Below, one piece after another: positions 48,290 through 60,390 of a DNA stretch of 64,000 nucleotides. How positions within the stretch are numbered: position 1 is the stretch's first letter; each line of letters starts with the position of its first letter. The position numbers were made by a program, and so were the translations under genes. Location of the stretch: contig JAGWSF010000234.1 in assembly GCA_028876385.1 (NCBI GenBank), positions 1-64,000 on the forward strand, in the 5' to 3' direction. The notes below the pieces were generated by a model. The model did no database searches and was not told the DNA's origin. It saw only the letters and a program-made list of their open reading frames with translations. This DNA is from Acidobacteriota bacterium (lineage in GTDB: Bacteria; Actinomycetota; Acidimicrobiia; Acidimicrobiales; Palsa-688).

Positions 48290-51200
48290 ATGGGTTTCAA
48301 GGGGCACTTCTACCTCAAGCTGGTGGCGGCGGTCGCCGGTCTGTCGTTGGTCGGCACGGCGACCGCGTACGCCGCGCCGGCACCGTCGGGGCCGGTCGTT
48401 ACGACGGTCCGGGCCAAGCCCGCGGTCAAGCCCCACCGGCCCAAGCCGGCCCGGGTGACGGCGACCAGAGTGGTGCACGACACCACCCCCGCCCCCGGCT
48501 CAGCAGCCAACGCCCCGGCCTCCACCAAGGCCCTGCGGGCGGCGACCGCCCCGGTGGCCATCGCCCCACCGGCGCCGCCCTACCAGGCTCCCGCCCCCAC
48601 CCGTACGGCCACCGCCGCGGCGGCCCTCACTCCGGCGTCGCGCCCGGCGGCCCGCCCGGCGCTGCACCCCCTGGCCGACCCGGCCTGCACCGACACCTGG
48701 ACCGGGGCCGCCGGCGACGGCCAGTGGACCAGCGCCGCCAACTGGACCGCCGGGGTGCCGGCCACCACCGACGTGGCCTGCCTACCAGCCACCGCCAACG
48801 TGACCCTGGGCGCCACCGAGACCATCACCGCCCTGGTCAACCAGGGGGGCACCCTGGTCGTGCAGCCCGGCTTCAGCCTGACCACGTCCGGACTCATCGA
48901 CAACCAGTCTGGCGCCAACCTGACCGTCCAGGGCAGGGACGTCTGCGCCGGGGGTAACCCCTCGACGGTCACCGCCGGCACCGGTTTCACCAACGCCGGG
49001 ACCTTGAGCCTCGCCTATCAGGCGGCGGCGGTCTGTGTCGGCGGGACGAGCACTTTGGCGGTCACGACCGGGGTTTTGACCAATACGGGGACCATCTCGG
49101 TGACCTCGTCGCTGGCCGGGCCCTATCCTCATGTGATCGCCGGTTCGGTGGTCAACGACGGGACGGTGAATGTCACCGGTGGCAACCTGAGCTTCGCCAC
49201 CACCGGGGCGTCTTGGGACAACGAGGGTGATTTCACCACCGCGGCGGGGACCGTGGTGAGCTTCGGGGCGGCGACGTTGCTGACCCTGGGAGCCGGTACG
49301 GGGACGACGCCGGCCACTTTGACCAATGGCGGTACCTTCACCACGGCCGGCACCGACACCCAAAGCGGTGGGGTGCTGGCTGCGCCGACCGGGTCTACGG
49401 TGAGCGCATCCGCGGTGCGGGTCACCGCCGGCACGGTCAACTTCGCCGGTGGGGGAGCGGCGTTCTACGCGCTGCAGCCCGGAGGCTCGGCCACCCTCGA
49501 AGGGTCTCTGGCCGTCGGGGAGACCTTCCAGGTGATCGGCAACGACTCCTGCGGCGGTAGCCAGGCGGCGACGGCGACCACGTCGGGGGACGTGACCAAC
49601 GCCGGGACCATCGAGCTGAGCCGCACCGGAACCTGCCAGGCCGGTCCGCCCGGGCTGGTGGTGGCCTCGGGTACCACCTTGACCTCGACCGGGGCCATCA
49701 CCTTCGACCAGAACGGCCTGGCCACCACCAATTCCATCAGCGCCCCCGAGTCCCTCACCGGCACCGTCATCTCCTCCGGCACCGTCACCGTCAACCCGTT
49801 CGTGGGAGCCACCATCACCGGCGACTTCACCAACAACGGGACCACCACCGTCGACGCCAACACCTCCGGGGGGGCCGCCGGCTCCGTCGAGGTCCCGTCC
49901 GGGTCCTCCTTCACCAACGGGGCCACCGGGTCGGTGGCCAACGGGGGCACCTTCCGTGACGACGGCACCTTCAGCGAGGCCGGCACCACCACCGGTTCGG
50001 CCATCGAGCTCACCAACGCCCTGGTCGACGACGGTACCGGAGCTTCGGACCTGGCCTTCCTGCCGGGCAGCACCGGCACCCTGACCGGCGCCACCGCGGC
50101 CGGCCAGACCGTCACCATCCAGAGTCAGGACACCTGCGGCGGGCCGCAGCCGACCACCGTCACCGTGACCGGGCCGGCGGTCAACCCGGCCCTGTTCGTC
50201 TCGGCCGGCACGCTGGAGCTCACCAAACTGGGGACCTGCCTCAAAGGTGCCACCACCCTGGTCGCCGCGGCCGGAACCACCCTCGACAGCAGCGGGACCA
50301 TCCAGGTCGACGGCACCACCGGCCCCCACGTCCTGATCGGTGACATCGTCTCCAGCGGCACGATCAACATCAACAGCGGTACCACCTCGGCCTACGGGGG
50401 CGGCAGCAGCGGTCCCGCCGCATCGGTGGTCAACTCGGGTTCGTTCACCGTCGCCACCGGCGCGTCCTTCGGCGTCGACACCGGTGCCACCTTCGCCAAC
50501 GGCCCGGCCAGCGCCCCCTCGGGCTCCATCACCCTGAACGGGACGGCCACCTTCGCCTCGGCCGGGACCTTCATCCAGGGGGCGGCCACCACCAGCCCGG
50601 CCACCGACCCGATCCTCGTGTCGGGAGCCCTGCGTTTCGCCGGGGCCGGCGCCTCCACCTTCGACGAGCCGCCCGGCTCGCAGCTGACCCTCAGCGGCAA
50701 TCTGGCGGCAGGCCAGTCCCTCACCGTCAGCGGTCAGGACGTCTGTTCTGGGGCTTATCCGTCGACGGTCACGGCCGGTTCGGGTTTCACCAACGCCGGG
50801 ACCTTGACCCTCGCTTATCAGGCGGCGGCGGTCTGTGTCGGCGGGACGAGCACTTTGGCGGTCACGGCCGGGGTTTTGACCAATACGGGGACCATCTCGG
50901 TGACCTCGTCGTTGGCGGGGCCCTATCCTCATGTGATCGCCGGTTCGGTGGTCAACGACGGGACGGTGAATGTCACCGGTGGCAACCTGAGCTTCGCCAC
51001 CACCGGGGCGTCTTGGGATAACGAGGGCGATTTCACCACCGCGGCGGGCACCGTGGTGAGCTTCGGGGCGGCGACGTTGCTGACCCTGGGAGCCGGTACG
51101 GGGACGACGCCGGCCACTTTGACCAACGGCGGTACCTTCACCACGGCCGGCACCGATACCCAAAACGGTGGGGTGCTGGCCGCCCCCGCCGGGTCGACGC

Positions 51201-54200
51201 TGAGCGGATCCGCGGTGCGGGTCACGGCTGGCACGGTCAACTTCGCCGGTGGGGGAGCGGCGTTCTACGCGCTGCAACCGAATGGCTCGGCCACCCTCGA
51301 AGGATCGGTGGTCGCCGGGCAGACCTTCCAGGTGATCGGCAACGACACCGGCGGCGGTAGCCAGCCGGCGACGGCGACCACGTCGGGGGACGTGACCAAC
51401 GCCGGGACCATCGAGCTGACCCGCACCGGAACCGCCGGGAACGGTCCTCCCGGGCTGGTGGTGGCCTCGGGTACCACCTTGACCTCGAGCGGGGCCATCA
51501 CCTTCGACCAGAACGGCCTGGCCACCACCAATTCCATCAGCGCCCCCGAGTCACTCACCGGCACCGTCATCTCCTCCGGCACCGTCACCATCGACTCCAA
51601 CGTCGCGGTGACCTGGTCGGGGCCGGGGACCTTCACCAACACCGGCACCGTCACCACCGTCGCCAACACCTCCGGCCCGGCCGGATCCCTGGCGCTCGGA
51701 ACCAGCACCACCTTCGTCAACCAGGCCGGCACGGTCACCAACCAGGGCAGCTTCACCACCGCCGGAGAGGCCCGGGAGGTCAACGGCACCACCACCGGCA
51801 ACCCCATCGGGGTGAGCGGCGGCCCCATCCAGCTGCTCGGCCCCGGCTCGTCCTCTTACGACGTGCTCCCGAGCAGCACCGTCACCCTCGACGGCCAGAC
51901 CATCGCCGCCGGCCAGACCATCACCGTCTCCGGTGTCGACCAGTGCGGGGGGAGCATCCCGGCCACCCTCAACGCCCCGGCCGGCCTGGTCAACCACGGC
52001 ACCATAGACCTCGACCACAGCGGCACCTGCCACGGCGGGGCCGCCGACCTCACGCTGCCGACCGGGTCGACTTTGACCAACAACGGGACCATCGAGTCCA
52101 CCGGCCCGGCCAACTCCGGGACCCAGGTGATCGGCGCCAGCGTCACCGGCCCCGGTGCCGTCACCGTCAACAGCCCCCTGCAGATCGCCGGGGACTTCAT
52201 CGACACCTCCAGCACCTTCCCCGTCACCGTCAACGGCGGCCCGTTCTCCATCGCCGGCTCCCTAACCCTCGCCGCCGGCGCCGATCTGACCATCAACTGC
52301 CCGACCGGCCAGACCACCTGCACCCCCTTCGGTGTCGGCAGCGGCACCCTCACCATCGGACAAGGTTCGGTCCTCGACCTCGGCGCCGGCGTCACCGCCA
52401 ACTTCCAGTCGGTGAACAACTCCGGCAAGATCGTGCTGGCCTCGTCCTCCCACCTCGGGGGCACCTTCAACCAGACCTCGGCCGGCATCCTGGCCGTCGC
52501 CGTCAGCGCCAACCCGGCCCAGTCGTCGGTGCTCACCACCGGCGGCAACGACACCCTCGGCGGCACGCTCGACATCATCACCGAGGGCAGCGGCATCCCG
52601 GCCGTCGGCGCCACCTTCGGGGTGATCCAGTACGCCGCCGTCAACGGCACCTTCGCCCACATTCAGGGAGAGCTGATCGGGTCCGGCGAGTCCTACACGG
52701 TGTCGTACCTACCGGCCGGCGGCATCAACTCCTACGGGTCGGTGCAGTTGGCCGCGACCAACTCCACGGCTCAGACCTCCCTGGCCGCCTCCGCCCTGGC
52801 CGCGCCCACCCCCACCACGGCCGTGCCCGGCCAGAGCGTGTCCACCACCTTCACCGTGACCAACGAGGGCAGCGCCAACCTGGCCGGCGGCTGGGGCGAC
52901 TCGGTTTACCTGGCCCCCGTCGGTGCCACCGCCTACTCCCCCGATGACACCCTCCTCGAGCGCATCGCCCGCCCCGGCGCGCTGAACGCCGGGTCCAGCT
53001 ACACGGTCAACGTCAGCGCCCCCCTACCCGCGGTGGCCGCCGGCTCCTACGAGCTGATCGCCGTGCCCGACAGCGCCGACCTGGTTTCAGCCTCGTTCAG
53101 CGACGGCCAGGCGGTGTCCCCGGCCTTCAACGTGGCACCCATCCCGACCCTGGTCCCCGGCACCCCGGTGGCGCCCACCGTGGCCGCCGGCGGCGACGCC
53201 TACTACCAGGTCACGGTGAGCGCCGGCGCCGACGTGCGGATCACCGCCTCGTCGGCCCTGGTCGCCCTCTACGCCAGCAGCGGCTCGGTGCCGAGCCCGA
53301 GCAGCCATCAGATCGCCAACCTGGCCTGCTGCTCGTACATCACCCTCCCCGGATCGGAGCCGGGGGTGTGGTACATCGACGTCCACGGCCTGGACGGCTC
53401 CGGCCAGGCCCCCGTCACCATCGACCCCGAACAGCCCGGCTTCGGTGTGGCCGCCATCAACCCGACGTCGGCCGGTGACGCCGGTCCGGCCACGGTGACC
53501 CTCCAAGGCGCCGACATGACCTCGGCCATGACCGTCGAGTTGGTCCCCGCCGCCGGGAGCGCCATCCCTGCGGCCACCACCCTGAAGGACTCCACCGTCG
53601 CCTTCAGCACCTTCAACCTGGCCGGCGCGGCCCCCGGCACCTACACCCTGGAAGCCATCGAACCCGGTCTCGGCACGGTGACCGGGGGGACCTTCACGGT
53701 CACCGGCCAGGCCCCCGCCGCCCTGCAGGTCACCAGCAACGTGCCGTCGTCGCTGCGCTACGGCTGGTCCGGGACGGTGGCGGTGACCGTCACCAACCCC
53801 GGCGGATCCGACGTGGCCGTGCCCATCCTGCGCCTGACCGGCACCCTCACCAACGTGGCCCTCCCCGGTTCCAACACCTTCGCCCCGTCCGTGGACCTGG
53901 TCGCCCCCGACTTCTCCAGCCCGACCACCGGGCCGCTACCGGCCGGCGTCCTCCCCCCCGGCCAGAGCGCCACCTTCGACTTCTCGATGCTCTCCGCCGA
54001 CACCACCCCCCACGTCAAGCTCCTCACCGAGGTGACCGACGTGGACAGCACCGAGACCACCCCCATCGACTGGGCCAGTCTGCTGGCCTCATCCCAGGAC
54101 ACCCAGTACTCGAGCGCCACATGGACCCAGATAGTCAACGACGTGGCCGCCAACATGGGCAGCACCGAAGGGGCCTACGCCACCAACCTCCTGGCCGCCA

Positions 54201-57200
54201 TAGACCAGGCCCAGGCCGCCGGTGTCACCATCCGCAACGAGCAGGACGCCCTCGACTACGTGCTGAGCCGCCAGGAGGCCGGCTACGGGATCACCTCGGC
54301 CGCGGTGTCGGGGACCGTCGAGCTGCCGACCGGCGCCCTCTCGGGCGCGCCGGTCACCCTGACCGTCGCCAACGCCGGCCCGGGAAGCGCCGGCTCGTCG
54401 CAGCAGTACGCCGCCACCACCTTCCACAACGGTGACTTCGCCTTCTTCGGGCTGCCGGCCGGGACCTACACCCTGGCCTTCCCCGGCTACCTGCCCGCCT
54501 CCCCGCCGGCGTCGGTGATCGTCACCTCCGGCGGCCAGGTGGCGCTAGGTACCATCCAGGTGACCGCCGGGGCCACCCTCACCGGCACCGTGACCGCATC
54601 GGGCGCCCCGCTCGCGGGAGCCCAGGTCACCGTCACCGACCCCGTCGGCCACCACTACAGCTCCCTGCCGACGGGTTCCGACGGGGTGTACACCGTCACC
54701 GGTCTGCCCGCCGGCACCCTCACGGCCGTGGCCTCCGGACCGGGATCGCAGCCCTCGGCACCGCTCAGCGTGGTCGTCTCCGGTGGGGCGCCGGCCGCCC
54801 AGGACTTCGCCCTGCAGCCCGGGGCGACCATCAGCGGGATCATCACCGCCTCCGATGGCATCAGCCCCCCGCCGGCGGGCACGGTGGTCTACGCCTACCC
54901 GGGCACCGGCAACGGGGGCGTCGTCTACGGCAACGTCAACGCCGACGGCACCTACACCATCACCGGGCTGGCCCCCGAAGCCGGGCCGGCCCCCAACACC
55001 TACTCGGTGACGGCCCTGGCCGTCGGGGTCGGCAGCGCCACCTCCACCGGCATAGTCGCCACGGGGACCGCCACCGTCAGCGGCGTCAGCCTCACCCTGG
55101 CCGGCCTGGGTACTGTCACCGGCCAGGTGACCGACCTGGCCACCGGCCTGCCCCTAGCGGGTGTCACCGTCTTCAGCGACACCATCGGTGCCCCCGAACC
55201 GACCACGACCGACGCCAACGGCAACTACACCTTCGCCGACCTGCCGGCGGGGACCGAGACCCTGCTGTTCTCGCCCAACGACCATGCCCACTACCCGAAC
55301 GCCCGGAACGTGGCCGTCGCCGGCGGGGCCACCACCACCCTCAATGTCACCCTGGCCGGGCTCGGGACGATGACGGCCACCATCCAATCGCCCACTGCCC
55401 AACCCGAGCCGCAGGTCGCCGTGGACCTCATCGGGCCGTCGCCCACGGGGGGCAGCCAGGTCTACACCCAACAGCTGGCCACCGACGCGACCGGCACGGT
55501 CAGCGCCCTCGGCCTGATCCCCGGCACCTACGACCTGCAGGTCATCGGCTCGTCGGTACACCAGCCCTTCACCATCGACGCCACCCACCAGAACCCGGCG
55601 CTGTCCCTCACCCTCTCGGTGGCCACCATCACCGGCAAGGTCACCGCCGCCGGCCAACCGGTCCCCGCCCTCACCGTCGGCGTGTCCGACGCCGCCGGGC
55701 AGATCACCTCCACCTCCACCGCCGCCGACGGGTCCTTCAGCTTCGAGCTGGCCCAGGCCGGCACCTACGACGTGGTCGCCTCCGGTCCCGGCTTCGGTAT
55801 CGCCGTGGCCACCCAGGCAGTGACCCTCGGCTCCACCAGCACCGTCAACCTGACCCCCGGCACGGGGTCGGTCACCGCTACAGTCACCGCCGCCGGCACC
55901 CCGCTGTCGGGGGTCGACGTGGCCGTCAGCACGGCCTCAGCGGTCGACCAGCCCAACTCCACCGACATCGGCACCAACGGCTCGGGCCAGGCCACCCTCG
56001 GAGGTCTAACGGCGGGGAGCTACACCGTCATCGCCACCCTGGCCGGCTACGCCCCCGCCTCGGCCACGGTCACCGTCGGCTCCGGCGCGACGCCGGTGGC
56101 CCTGTCGCTCGGGCCGCCGGCCCAGATCTACGGAACGGTCACCAACGGCTCGGGCCCGGTCCCCGGCGCCGTGATCAACGCCGCCGGCCCCCCCGGGTCC
56201 TCGGCCAGCACCGTGGCCGACCGCAACGGTAGCTACACCCTGTTGAACCTGGCCGCCGGCACCTACACCCTCACCGTCGCCGACGGAACCGACGCCCCCC
56301 AGATCATCACCGGGGTGATCGTCGCCAGCGGCGCCGCGGTGCAGCAGAACGCCGCCTTGTCGACGTCGGGCGACACCTTCACCGTCGACCTGGCCGCCAC
56401 GGGTGGCGGGGCCCTCGCCGGGGGCCTGGTCACCCTCCTCGACAGCGCCGGCCAGCCGGTCGCCTCCAAAGCCCTCGGCCCGGCGACCTCGACCACCTCG
56501 ACCTCGGCGACGGCCACCCTCGGGCCCCTCCCGGCCGGGACCTACACCCTCGACTTCGCCGGGCCCGGCACCGCCGTGGCGTCCCAGTCGGTGACCCTGC
56601 CGCTGGCGGGGCCGGTCACGGTCAACGAGCCCGCCGGCGAGGCGGTGCTCTCCGGACCGGCCGCCTCATTCCCGTCGGTCGGTGGTACCGCCCCGCCGGG
56701 CTCGCCGCTCGGCACCGCCCTGCGCTCGGTCTCGGCCCGCCTGAGGGTTAGTCCCGGCGCCCTCGGCCAGCAGCTGCTGCCCCAGGCCGGCGGCGGTGGC
56801 GGCACGGTCAGCGCCAGTGAACTGGTCAACGCCTGGCTCGGCGGTCAGCTGGCCCAGCCGCCCCAGCCGGTCCCCGGCGAGCAGGCTCTCATCCAGCGCT
56901 TCCACGCCGACATCACGCTAAACATCGACGGGAACTGCCCGTCGGCGTCCACCGTCGCGGCCGAGCGATCCCGCCTGGCGGCCCTGGTCCGCCAGGTCGC
57001 CAACGCCTACACCGGCTGGTCGCTCGGCTACCAGTCCCTGCAGCAGACCCTCAACAACTCCCTGCTCATAACCGGCGGTCTGGTGGTCGGCGACGCCGCC
57101 GCCCTGGGCCAGACCATCCTGTCGGCCATCACGCCGGCCGGAGAGCTGGCGGCCCAGGTCGGGGGCCTGCTCGAGACCACCGCCCCGGCGGCGTCGTCGG

Positions 57201-59080
57201 CGGCCGGACAGTTCGCCGCCTTCCTCGCCACCAACAATGTCGATCCCACCACCCTCGTCAACACCCTGAGCGTCATCCAGGGGTTCGTCAGCGGCTACAT
57301 GAATGGCGCCCCGGTGCTCCCCGACCTCACCGACCCCCAGGCGGCGTCGGCCGCCGTGGCCACGGACCTGAGTGCCCTGTCGGCGGTGTCGAACATCCTG
57401 TCGGTCATGAAGGGCTACCCGCCGCTGGCCGGCGTGGCCGGCAACCTGTTCGGGTTGATCGGGGGGGTCATCCAGACCTACAACGAGATGAATAACAACC
57501 TGAGCAACGTGCAGAACTCGCTCGACGCGCTCAACACCGGCCAGGCCCTGTACGACAAGGCGGTGGCGTCGCTGCAAGCCAGCCTGAACCAGTTCGACTC
57601 GGACTTCAACGCGCTGCAGGGTGAGGAGCCGTGCGAGACCACGACGACCACCTCGCCGCCGACCACCACCCCGACCACCACACCACCCACGACCATCCCC
57701 CCGCCCAACCCGCCCGTACCGCCCTGCCCCCCCCGACGGTTCTGCCCGCCTCCGCCGCCCCCGCCGCCGCCTCCCCCTCCGCCGCCCGGCCAGCCGGGGA
57801 ATACCGACAACCACATCCCCGGCGACCCCAACGGCATCCACGGCCCCGAGGGAACCGGCGCCCCGAGCTACGGGGTGGCCGACGGGGCGACCCTTCCCTA
57901 TCTGATCCAGTTCCAGAACGAGCCGACGGCCTCGGCCCCTGCGGTGCAGGTGGTCGTGACCGAGAAGGTGCCGTCCAGCATCGACCCCGCCTCGGTGGCG
58001 CTGACCGGCTTCGGGTTCGGTGACACCACCGTGGCCGTGCCGCCGGGCCAGCAGCACTTCACCAAAACCCTCGACGAGACGGCCAGCATCGGCGACTACG
58101 TGACCCTCACCGGTGACTTCGACCGGGCCACGTCCACCATCACCTGGACCGTGTCCACCATCAGCCCCGTCACCGGGGACCTGGACTACTCGGCCAACGC
58201 CGGCTTCCTCCCGCCGGACTGCGTCACGGTCGGGCCCAACTGCACCGCCGCCCAACTCGGACAGGGCGAGGGATATGTCAGCTTCACCGGCCGGGCTCTG
58301 CCCAACCTGGCGACGGGCACGGTCATCGCCGCCCAGGCGTCGATCGTGTTCGACCGCAACGCCGCCATCGCCACCCCGGTGTGGACCAACACCATCGGCA
58401 CGACCGGCGGGGGGACCCCTCCACCGCCCCCTCCCCCTGCCACCACCGGCTACCGACTGGTGGCCTCCGACGGCGGGGTGTTCTCCTTCGGGGATGCCGC
58501 CTTCCACGGCTCCACCGGCGGCGTCAAGCTGACCGCCCCCATCGTGGGATCAGCCCCCACGCCGTCGGGCAAGGGCTACTGGCTGGTGGCCTCTGATGGT
58601 GGGGTGTTCTCCTTCGGGGATGCTGTGTTCCACGGCTCCACCGGTGGGGTGCGTCTGGTGTCGCCGATTGTGGGTATGGCGGCGACCCCGTCGGGTAATG
58701 GCTACTGGTTGGTGGCCTCTGATGGTGGGGTGTTCTCCTTCGGGGATGCTGTGTTCCACGGCTCCACCGGTGGGGTGCGTCTGGTGTCGCCGATTGTGGG
58801 TATGGCGGCCACCCCGTCGGGTAATGGCTACTGGTTGGTGGCCTCTGATGGTGGGGTGTTCTCCTTCGGGGATGCCGTGTTCCACGGCTCCACCGGCGGG
58901 GTCAAGCTGGTCTCGCCGATCGTCGGTGTCACCCCCACCTCATCGGGGAGCGGCTACTGGCTGGTGGCCACCGACGGGGGCGTGTTCTCCTTCGGCGACG
59001 CCCCCTTCGAGGGCTCGACCGGCGGTGTCAAGCTGGCCTCGCCCATCGTCGCCGTCTCCGGCTCGCCGGCACCGGGCTGA
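48290..59080 (+). CDS. Giant secreted multidomain surface protein (3,596 aa)
   Basis: Start ATG 48290 ([20 protein letters not shown], cleavage near AYA-AP); an ATG 33 bases upstream is in frame. Layout by residue: 32-130 Pro/Ala linker; about 130-1490 short beta-strand repeats (NxGT-x-T-x-x-x-FTNxGT) with a duplicated block; about 1490-1610 a CARDB-like Ig domain ([19 protein letters not shown]); about 1620-1720 a PPC-like domain with a CC pair; about 2000-2790 eight or nine carboxypeptidase-regulatory-like Ig repeats ([20 protein letters not shown]). About 2805-3105 is an all-helical region without Cys; then a Thr/Pro linker with poly-Pro; about 3200-3370 a DUF11-like module ([20 protein letters not shown]); 3387-3596 five [10 protein letters not shown] repeats. 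It lacks LPXTG or a C-terminal helix, so it is probably released or held by its repeats. It is the largest gene in the window. Confidence 0.88.
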   Translation: MGFKGHFYLKLVAAVAGLSLVGTATAYAAPAPSGPVVTTVRAKPAVKPHRPKPARVTATRVVHDTTPAPGSAANAPASTKALRAATAPVAIAPPAPPYQAPAPTRTATAAAALTPASRPAARPALHPLADPACTDTWTGAAGDGQWTSAANWTAGVPATTDVACLPATANVTLGATETITALVNQGGTLVVQPGFSLTTSGLIDNQSGANLTVQGRDVCAGGNPSTVTAGTGFTNAGTLSLAYQAAAVCVGGTSTLAVTTGVLTNTGTISVTSSLAGPYPHVIAGSVVNDGTVNVTGGNLSFATTGASWDNEGDFTTAAGTVVSFGAATLLTLGAGTGTTPATLTNGGTFTTAGTDTQSGGVLAAPTGSTVSASAVRVTAGTVNFAGGGAAFYALQPGGSATLEGSLAVGETFQVIGNDSCGGSQAATATTSGDVTNAGTIELSRTGTCQAGPPGLVVASGTTLTSTGAITFDQNGLATTNSISAPESLTGTVISSGTVTVNPFVGATITGDFTNNGTTTVDANTSGGAAGSVEVPSGSSFTNGATGSVANGGTFRDDGTFSEAGTTTGSAIELTNALVDDGTGASDLAFLPGSTGTLTGATAAGQTVTIQSQDTCGGPQPTTVTVTGPAVNPALFVSAGTLELTKLGTCLKGATTLVAAAGTTLDSSGTIQVDGTTGPHVLIGDIVSSGTININSGTTSAYGGGSSGPAASVVNSGSFTVATGASFGVDTGATFANGPASAPSGSITLNGTATFASAGTFIQGAATTSPATDPILVSGALRFAGAGASTFDEPPGSQLTLSGNLAAGQSLTVSGQDVCSGAYPSTVTAGSGFTNAGTLTLAYQAAAVCVGGTSTLAVTAGVLTNTGTISVTSSLAGPYPHVIAGSVVNDGTVNVTGGNLSFATTGASWDNEGDFTTAAGTVVSFGAATLLTLGAGTGTTPATLTNGGTFTTAGTDTQNGGVLAAPAGSTLSGSAVRVTAGTVNFAGGGAAFYALQPNGSATLEGSVVAGQTFQVIGNDTGGGSQPATATTSGDVTNAGTIELTRTGTAGNGPPGLVVASGTTLTSSGAITFDQNGLATTNSISAPESLTGTVISSGTVTIDSNVAVTWSGPGTFTNTGTVTTVANTSGPAGSLALGTSTTFVNQAGTVTNQGSFTTAGEAREVNGTTTGNPIGVSGGPIQLLGPGSSSYDVLPSSTVTLDGQTIAAGQTITVSGVDQCGGSIPATLNAPAGLVNHGTIDLDHSGTCHGGAADLTLPTGSTLTNNGTIESTGPANSGTQVIGASVTGPGAVTVNSPLQIAGDFIDTSSTFPVTVNGGPFSIAGSLTLAAGADLTINCPTGQTTCTPFGVGSGTLTIGQGSVLDLGAGVTANFQSVNNSGKIVLASSSHLGGTFNQTSAGILAVAVSANPAQSSVLTTGGNDTLGGTLDIITEGSGIPAVGATFGVIQYAAVNGTFAHIQGELIGSGESYTVSYLPAGGINSYGSVQLAATNSTAQTSLAASALAAPTPTTAVPGQSVSTTFTVTNEGSANLAGGWGDSVYLAPVGATAYSPDDTLLERIARPGALNAGSSYTVNVSAPLPAVAAGSYELIAVPDSADLVSASFSDGQAVSPAFNVAPIPTLVPGTPVAPTVAAGGDAYYQVTVSAGADVRITASSALVALYASSGSVPSPSSHQIANLACCSYITLPGSEPGVWYIDVHGLDGSGQAPVTIDPEQPGFGVAAINPTSAGDAGPATVTLQGADMTSAMTVELVPAAGSAIPAATTLKDSTVAFSTFNLAGAAPGTYTLEAIEPGLGTVTGGTFTVTGQAPAALQVTSNVPSSLRYGWSGTVAVTVTNPGGSDVAVPILRLTGTLTNVALPGSNTFAPSVDLVAPDFSSPTTGPLPAGVLPPGQSATFDFSMLSADTTPHVKLLTEVTDVDSTETTPIDWASLLASSQDTQYSSATWTQIVNDVAANMGSTEGAYATNLLAAIDQAQAAGVTIRNEQDALDYVLSRQEAGYGITSAAVSGTVELPTGALSGAPVTLTVANAGPGSAGSSQQYAATTFHNGDFAFFGLPAGTYTLAFPGYLPASPPASVIVTSGGQVALGTIQVTAGATLTGTVTASGAPLAGAQVTVTDPVGHHYSSLPTGSDGVYTVTGLPAGTLTAVASGPGSQPSAPLSVVVSGGAPAAQDFALQPGATISGIITASDGISPPPAGTVVYAYPGTGNGGVVYGNVNADGTYTITGLAPEAGPAPNTYSVTALAVGVGSATSTGIVATGTATVSGVSLTLAGLGTVTGQVTDLATGLPLAGVTVFSDTIGAPEPTTTDANGNYTFADLPAGTETLLFSPNDHAHYPNARNVAVAGGATTTLNVTLAGLGTMTATIQSPTAQPEPQVAVDLIGPSPTGGSQVYTQQLATDATGTVSALGLIPGTYDLQVIGSSVHQPFTIDATHQNPALSLTLSVATITGKVTAAGQPVPALTVGVSDAAGQITSTSTAADGSFSFELAQAGTYDVVASGPGFGIAVATQAVTLGSTSTVNLTPGTGSVTATVTAAGTPLSGVDVAVSTASAVDQPNSTDIGTNGSGQATLGGLTAGSYTVIATLAGYAPASATVTVGSGATPVALSLGPPAQIYGTVTNGSGPVPGAVINAAGPPGSSASTVADRNGSYTLLNLAAGTYTLTVADGTDAPQIITGVIVASGAAVQQNAALSTSGDTFTVDLAATGGGALAGGLVTLLDSAGQPVASKALGPATSTTSTSATATLGPLPAGTYTLDFAGPGTAVASQSVTLPLAGPVTVNEPAGEAVLSGPAASFPSVGGTAPPGSPLGTALRSVSARLRVSPGALGQQLLPQAGGGGGTVSASELVNAWLGGQLAQPPQPVPGEQALIQRFHADITLNIDGNCPSASTVAAERSRLAALVRQVANAYTGWSLGYQSLQQTLNNSLLITGGLVVGDAAALGQTILSAITPAGELAAQVGGLLETTAPAASSAAGQFAAFLATNNVDPTTLVNTLSVIQGFVSGYMNGAPVLPDLTDPQAASAAVATDLSALSAVSNILSVMKGYPPLAGVAGNLFGLIGGVIQTYNEMNNNLSNVQNSLDALNTGQALYDKAVASLQASLNQFDSDFNALQGEEPCETTTTTSPPTTTPTTTPPTTIPPPNPPVPPCPPRRFCPPPPPPPPPPPPPPGQPGNTDNHIPGDPNGIHGPEGTGAPSYGVADGATLPYLIQFQNEPTASAPAVQVVVTEKVPSSIDPASVALTGFGFGDTTVAVPPGQQHFTKTLDETASIGDYVTLTGDFDRATSTITWTVSTISPVTGDLDYSANAGFLPPDCVTVGPNCTAAQLGQGEGYVSFTGRALPNLATGTVIAAQASIVFDRNAAIATPVWTNTIGTTGGGTPPPPPPPATTGYRLVASDGGVFSFGDAAFHGSTGGVKLTAPIVGSAPTPSGKGYWLVASDGGVFSFGDAVFHGSTGGVRLVSPIVGMAATPSGNGYWLVASDGGVFSFGDAVFHGSTGGVRLVSPIVGMAATPSGNGYWLVASDGGVFSFGDAVFHGSTGGVKLVSPIVGVTPTSSGSGYWLVATDGGVFSFGDAPFEGSTGGVKLASPIVAVSGSPAPG
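48931..49790 (+). repeat. Copy 1 of an about 0.86-kb internal duplication
   Basis: This block matches 50731-51590 base for base over long runs, at an offset of exactly 1,800 bp. The 60-base lines at 49141 and 49261 are identical to those at 50941 and 51061. Differences cluster in the middle and at the ends. Confidence 0.95.
50731..51590 (+). repeat. Copy 2 of the about 0.86-kb internal duplication
   Basis: In-frame partner of 48931-49790. It begins to match near GACGTCTG and stops matching after CACCGTCACC at about 51590. Copy 2 has lost the Cys pair around 51350-51435 (TGCGGC replaced by ACCGGCGGC, TGCCAG replaced by GCCGGG). Confidence 0.95.
58448..59077 (+). repeat. Five tandem 126-bp repeats at the end of the giant protein
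   Basis: Units of 42 codons start at 58448, 58574, 58700, 58826 and 58952, each encoding [17 protein letters not shown] then FHGSTGGV. The middle three are almost identical at DNA level and use codons (TCT, GAT, GGT, GCT) that are rare in flanking units, a sign of recent amplification. Confidence 0.96.
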
Positions 59081-59190
59081 CACCGCCCGGCGGGACTGGA
59101 CCCGCCGGGGAACCACCCCTCCGGCTTCGGGCCGACACCCCCCGGCGGGACTGAACCCGCCGGAGAACCACCCCTTCGGCTCCGGGCCTG
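59081..59190 (+). repeat. Two tandem 55-bp units with hairpins after the giant gene
   Basis: Units 59081-59135 and 59136-59190 start CACC(G/C)CCCGGCGGGACTG and share most bases. Each contains CCCGGCGGG, a six-base loop and CCCGCCGG(G), so each forms a stem. They begin directly after the stop and most likely act as a doubled terminator; GGGAGCTCCC-type symmetry continues to 59232 toward the convergent gene. Confidence 0.8.
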
Positions 59191-59239
59191 CACCCCGGGA
59201 GCTCCCGCCGTCACCGGCCGGGAAGCTCCCGGGGGTCGC

Positions 59240-59794
59240 TCAGGCGGCCGACGAGGAGGAGCTGCTCGGGACCGAACCGGTGGCGGGGGCCGGACCCCCG
59301 GGGCCGGGCTGGCCGGCGGGACCCGGGCCGAAGCCGGTCCCGGTGCTGGTCACCGCGAAGTTGGCGTTCAGGTAGACGGTCACGTAGCTGCCGTCGGCCT
59401 TCTTCATGTGCACCTCGTAGACGCCCTTGCCCGACGAGTCGGTCTCGGCCCGCACGATGGTGGCGCCGGGCTCGGCGGCCGTGGCCGCGGCGTCGGCCTT
59501 CTGCAGATCGGTGCCGGTGAGCAGCGTCTCGCCGGGGCCGTGGGTCATGGTGGCGGGATCGGCCGGCGGCTGGTTGCCGGCCGGCGCCCCCTGCGCCGGG
59601 GCAGGGGCCGACCCCGAGGCGGAGCTGGAGCCCGAACTGGTGCTCGAGCCGGAGGTGGCGCTCGACGCCGAGGTGGTGCTCGAGCCGGAGCTGCTGGTAG
59701 CCGCCGAGGCGATACCGGCGGCCCCGGCGGACGTGCCGAGCACGAGGGCACCCGACACCAGGGCTTTGCGGACGGTGGATGAGTTGAAACGCAT
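59240..59794 (-). CDS. Secreted PepSY-like protein with Ser/Gly linker
   Basis: 184 aa from ATG 59794, AGGAG a few bases upstream. Signal peptide RFNSSTVRKALVSGALVLGT with cleavage near ASA-ATS. A Ser/Ala/Thr repeat linker (residues 32-80) leads to a PepSY-type fold: LLTGTDLQKADAAATAAEPG, ATIVRAETDSSGKGVYEVHM, KKADGSYVTVYLNANFAVTS. The C-terminal 25 residues are Gly/Pro then poly-Ser. PepSY domains often inhibit peptidases or sense metals outside the cell; which applies here is unknown. It converges with the giant surface gene. Confidence 0.85.
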   Translation of the reverse strand: MRFNSSTVRKALVSGALVLGTSAGAAGIASAATSSSGSSTTSASSATSGSSTSSGSSSASGSAPAPAQGAPAGNQPPADPATMTHGPGETLLTGTDLQKADAAATAAEPGATIVRAETDSSGKGVYEVHMKKADGSYVTVYLNANFAVTSTGTGFGPGPAGQPGPGGPAPATGSVPSSSSSSAA

Positions 59795-59945
59795 GGTCTT
59801 CGATCTCCTGTCAGTGATCCCGACGGGAAGTTCCCGGGGATGAGTCCAAGATCGCCGGCCGCCCTCCGAAACTGCTGGGCGGCACAGGAGAAATCGCTAG
59901 GTATCGCGCCGCCCCGCCGCCGACCGCCCGAGGCACACTCGCGGG

Positions 59946-60311
59946 GTGCAAGTCGACGAGGACACCTTCGAACAGCTGGTGGCCGACGCCCTCGACGCCA
60001 TACCCGAGCGGCTCGGACGACTCATGGAGAACGTCGGTGTGTACATCGAGGACTGGCCGACGAGGGAGCAGCTGGGGGGCCGCCGGGGCACCCTGCTCGG
60101 CCTGTACCAGGGGATCGACCTCACCCGGCGGTCCCCTTTGTCCTACGGCGGGGTGATGCCCGACCGCATCATCGTGTTCCGCGGTCCCATTGCCGCCCTG
60201 GCCCGCACCGAAGAGGAGCTGGTCCACCTGGTGACCACCACCGTGGTGCACGAGGTGGCCCATCACTTCGGTATCTCCGACCGTCGCCTGGAGGAGCTGG
60301 GCTGGGCCTGA
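59946..60311 (+). CDS. Small zincin-like metallopeptidase (PF06262 type)
   Basis: A 121-aa protein from GTG 59946. Motif HEVAHHFGISDRRLEELG begins at residue 102: HExxH with the third ligand as Asp (HExxHxxGxxD), the signature of this short metallopeptidase family. Upstream it has the conserved LGLYQGIDLTRRSPLSYGGV and MPDRIIVFRGPI. No signal peptide, so cytosolic. Members are widespread and of unknown substrate. All zinc ligands are present. Confidence 0.92.
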   Translation: MQVDEDTFEQLVADALDAIPERLGRLMENVGVYIEDWPTREQLGGRRGTLLGLYQGIDLTRRSPLSYGGVMPDRIIVFRGPIAALARTEEELVHLVTTTVVHEVAHHFGISDRRLEELGWA

Positions 60312-60390
60312 TCACGGGGTCACGGCGCCGGGGTGGCCTGGCGGCGGGCCGGGGTCACTGCGCCGGGGCGGCCTGGGGGCGGCGCGAGGG

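Noticed and set aside
58448..59077. Regular repeats as a CRISPR array
   Set aside because: Units are 126 bp, contiguous and in frame with a protein; there are no spacers and no cas genes.
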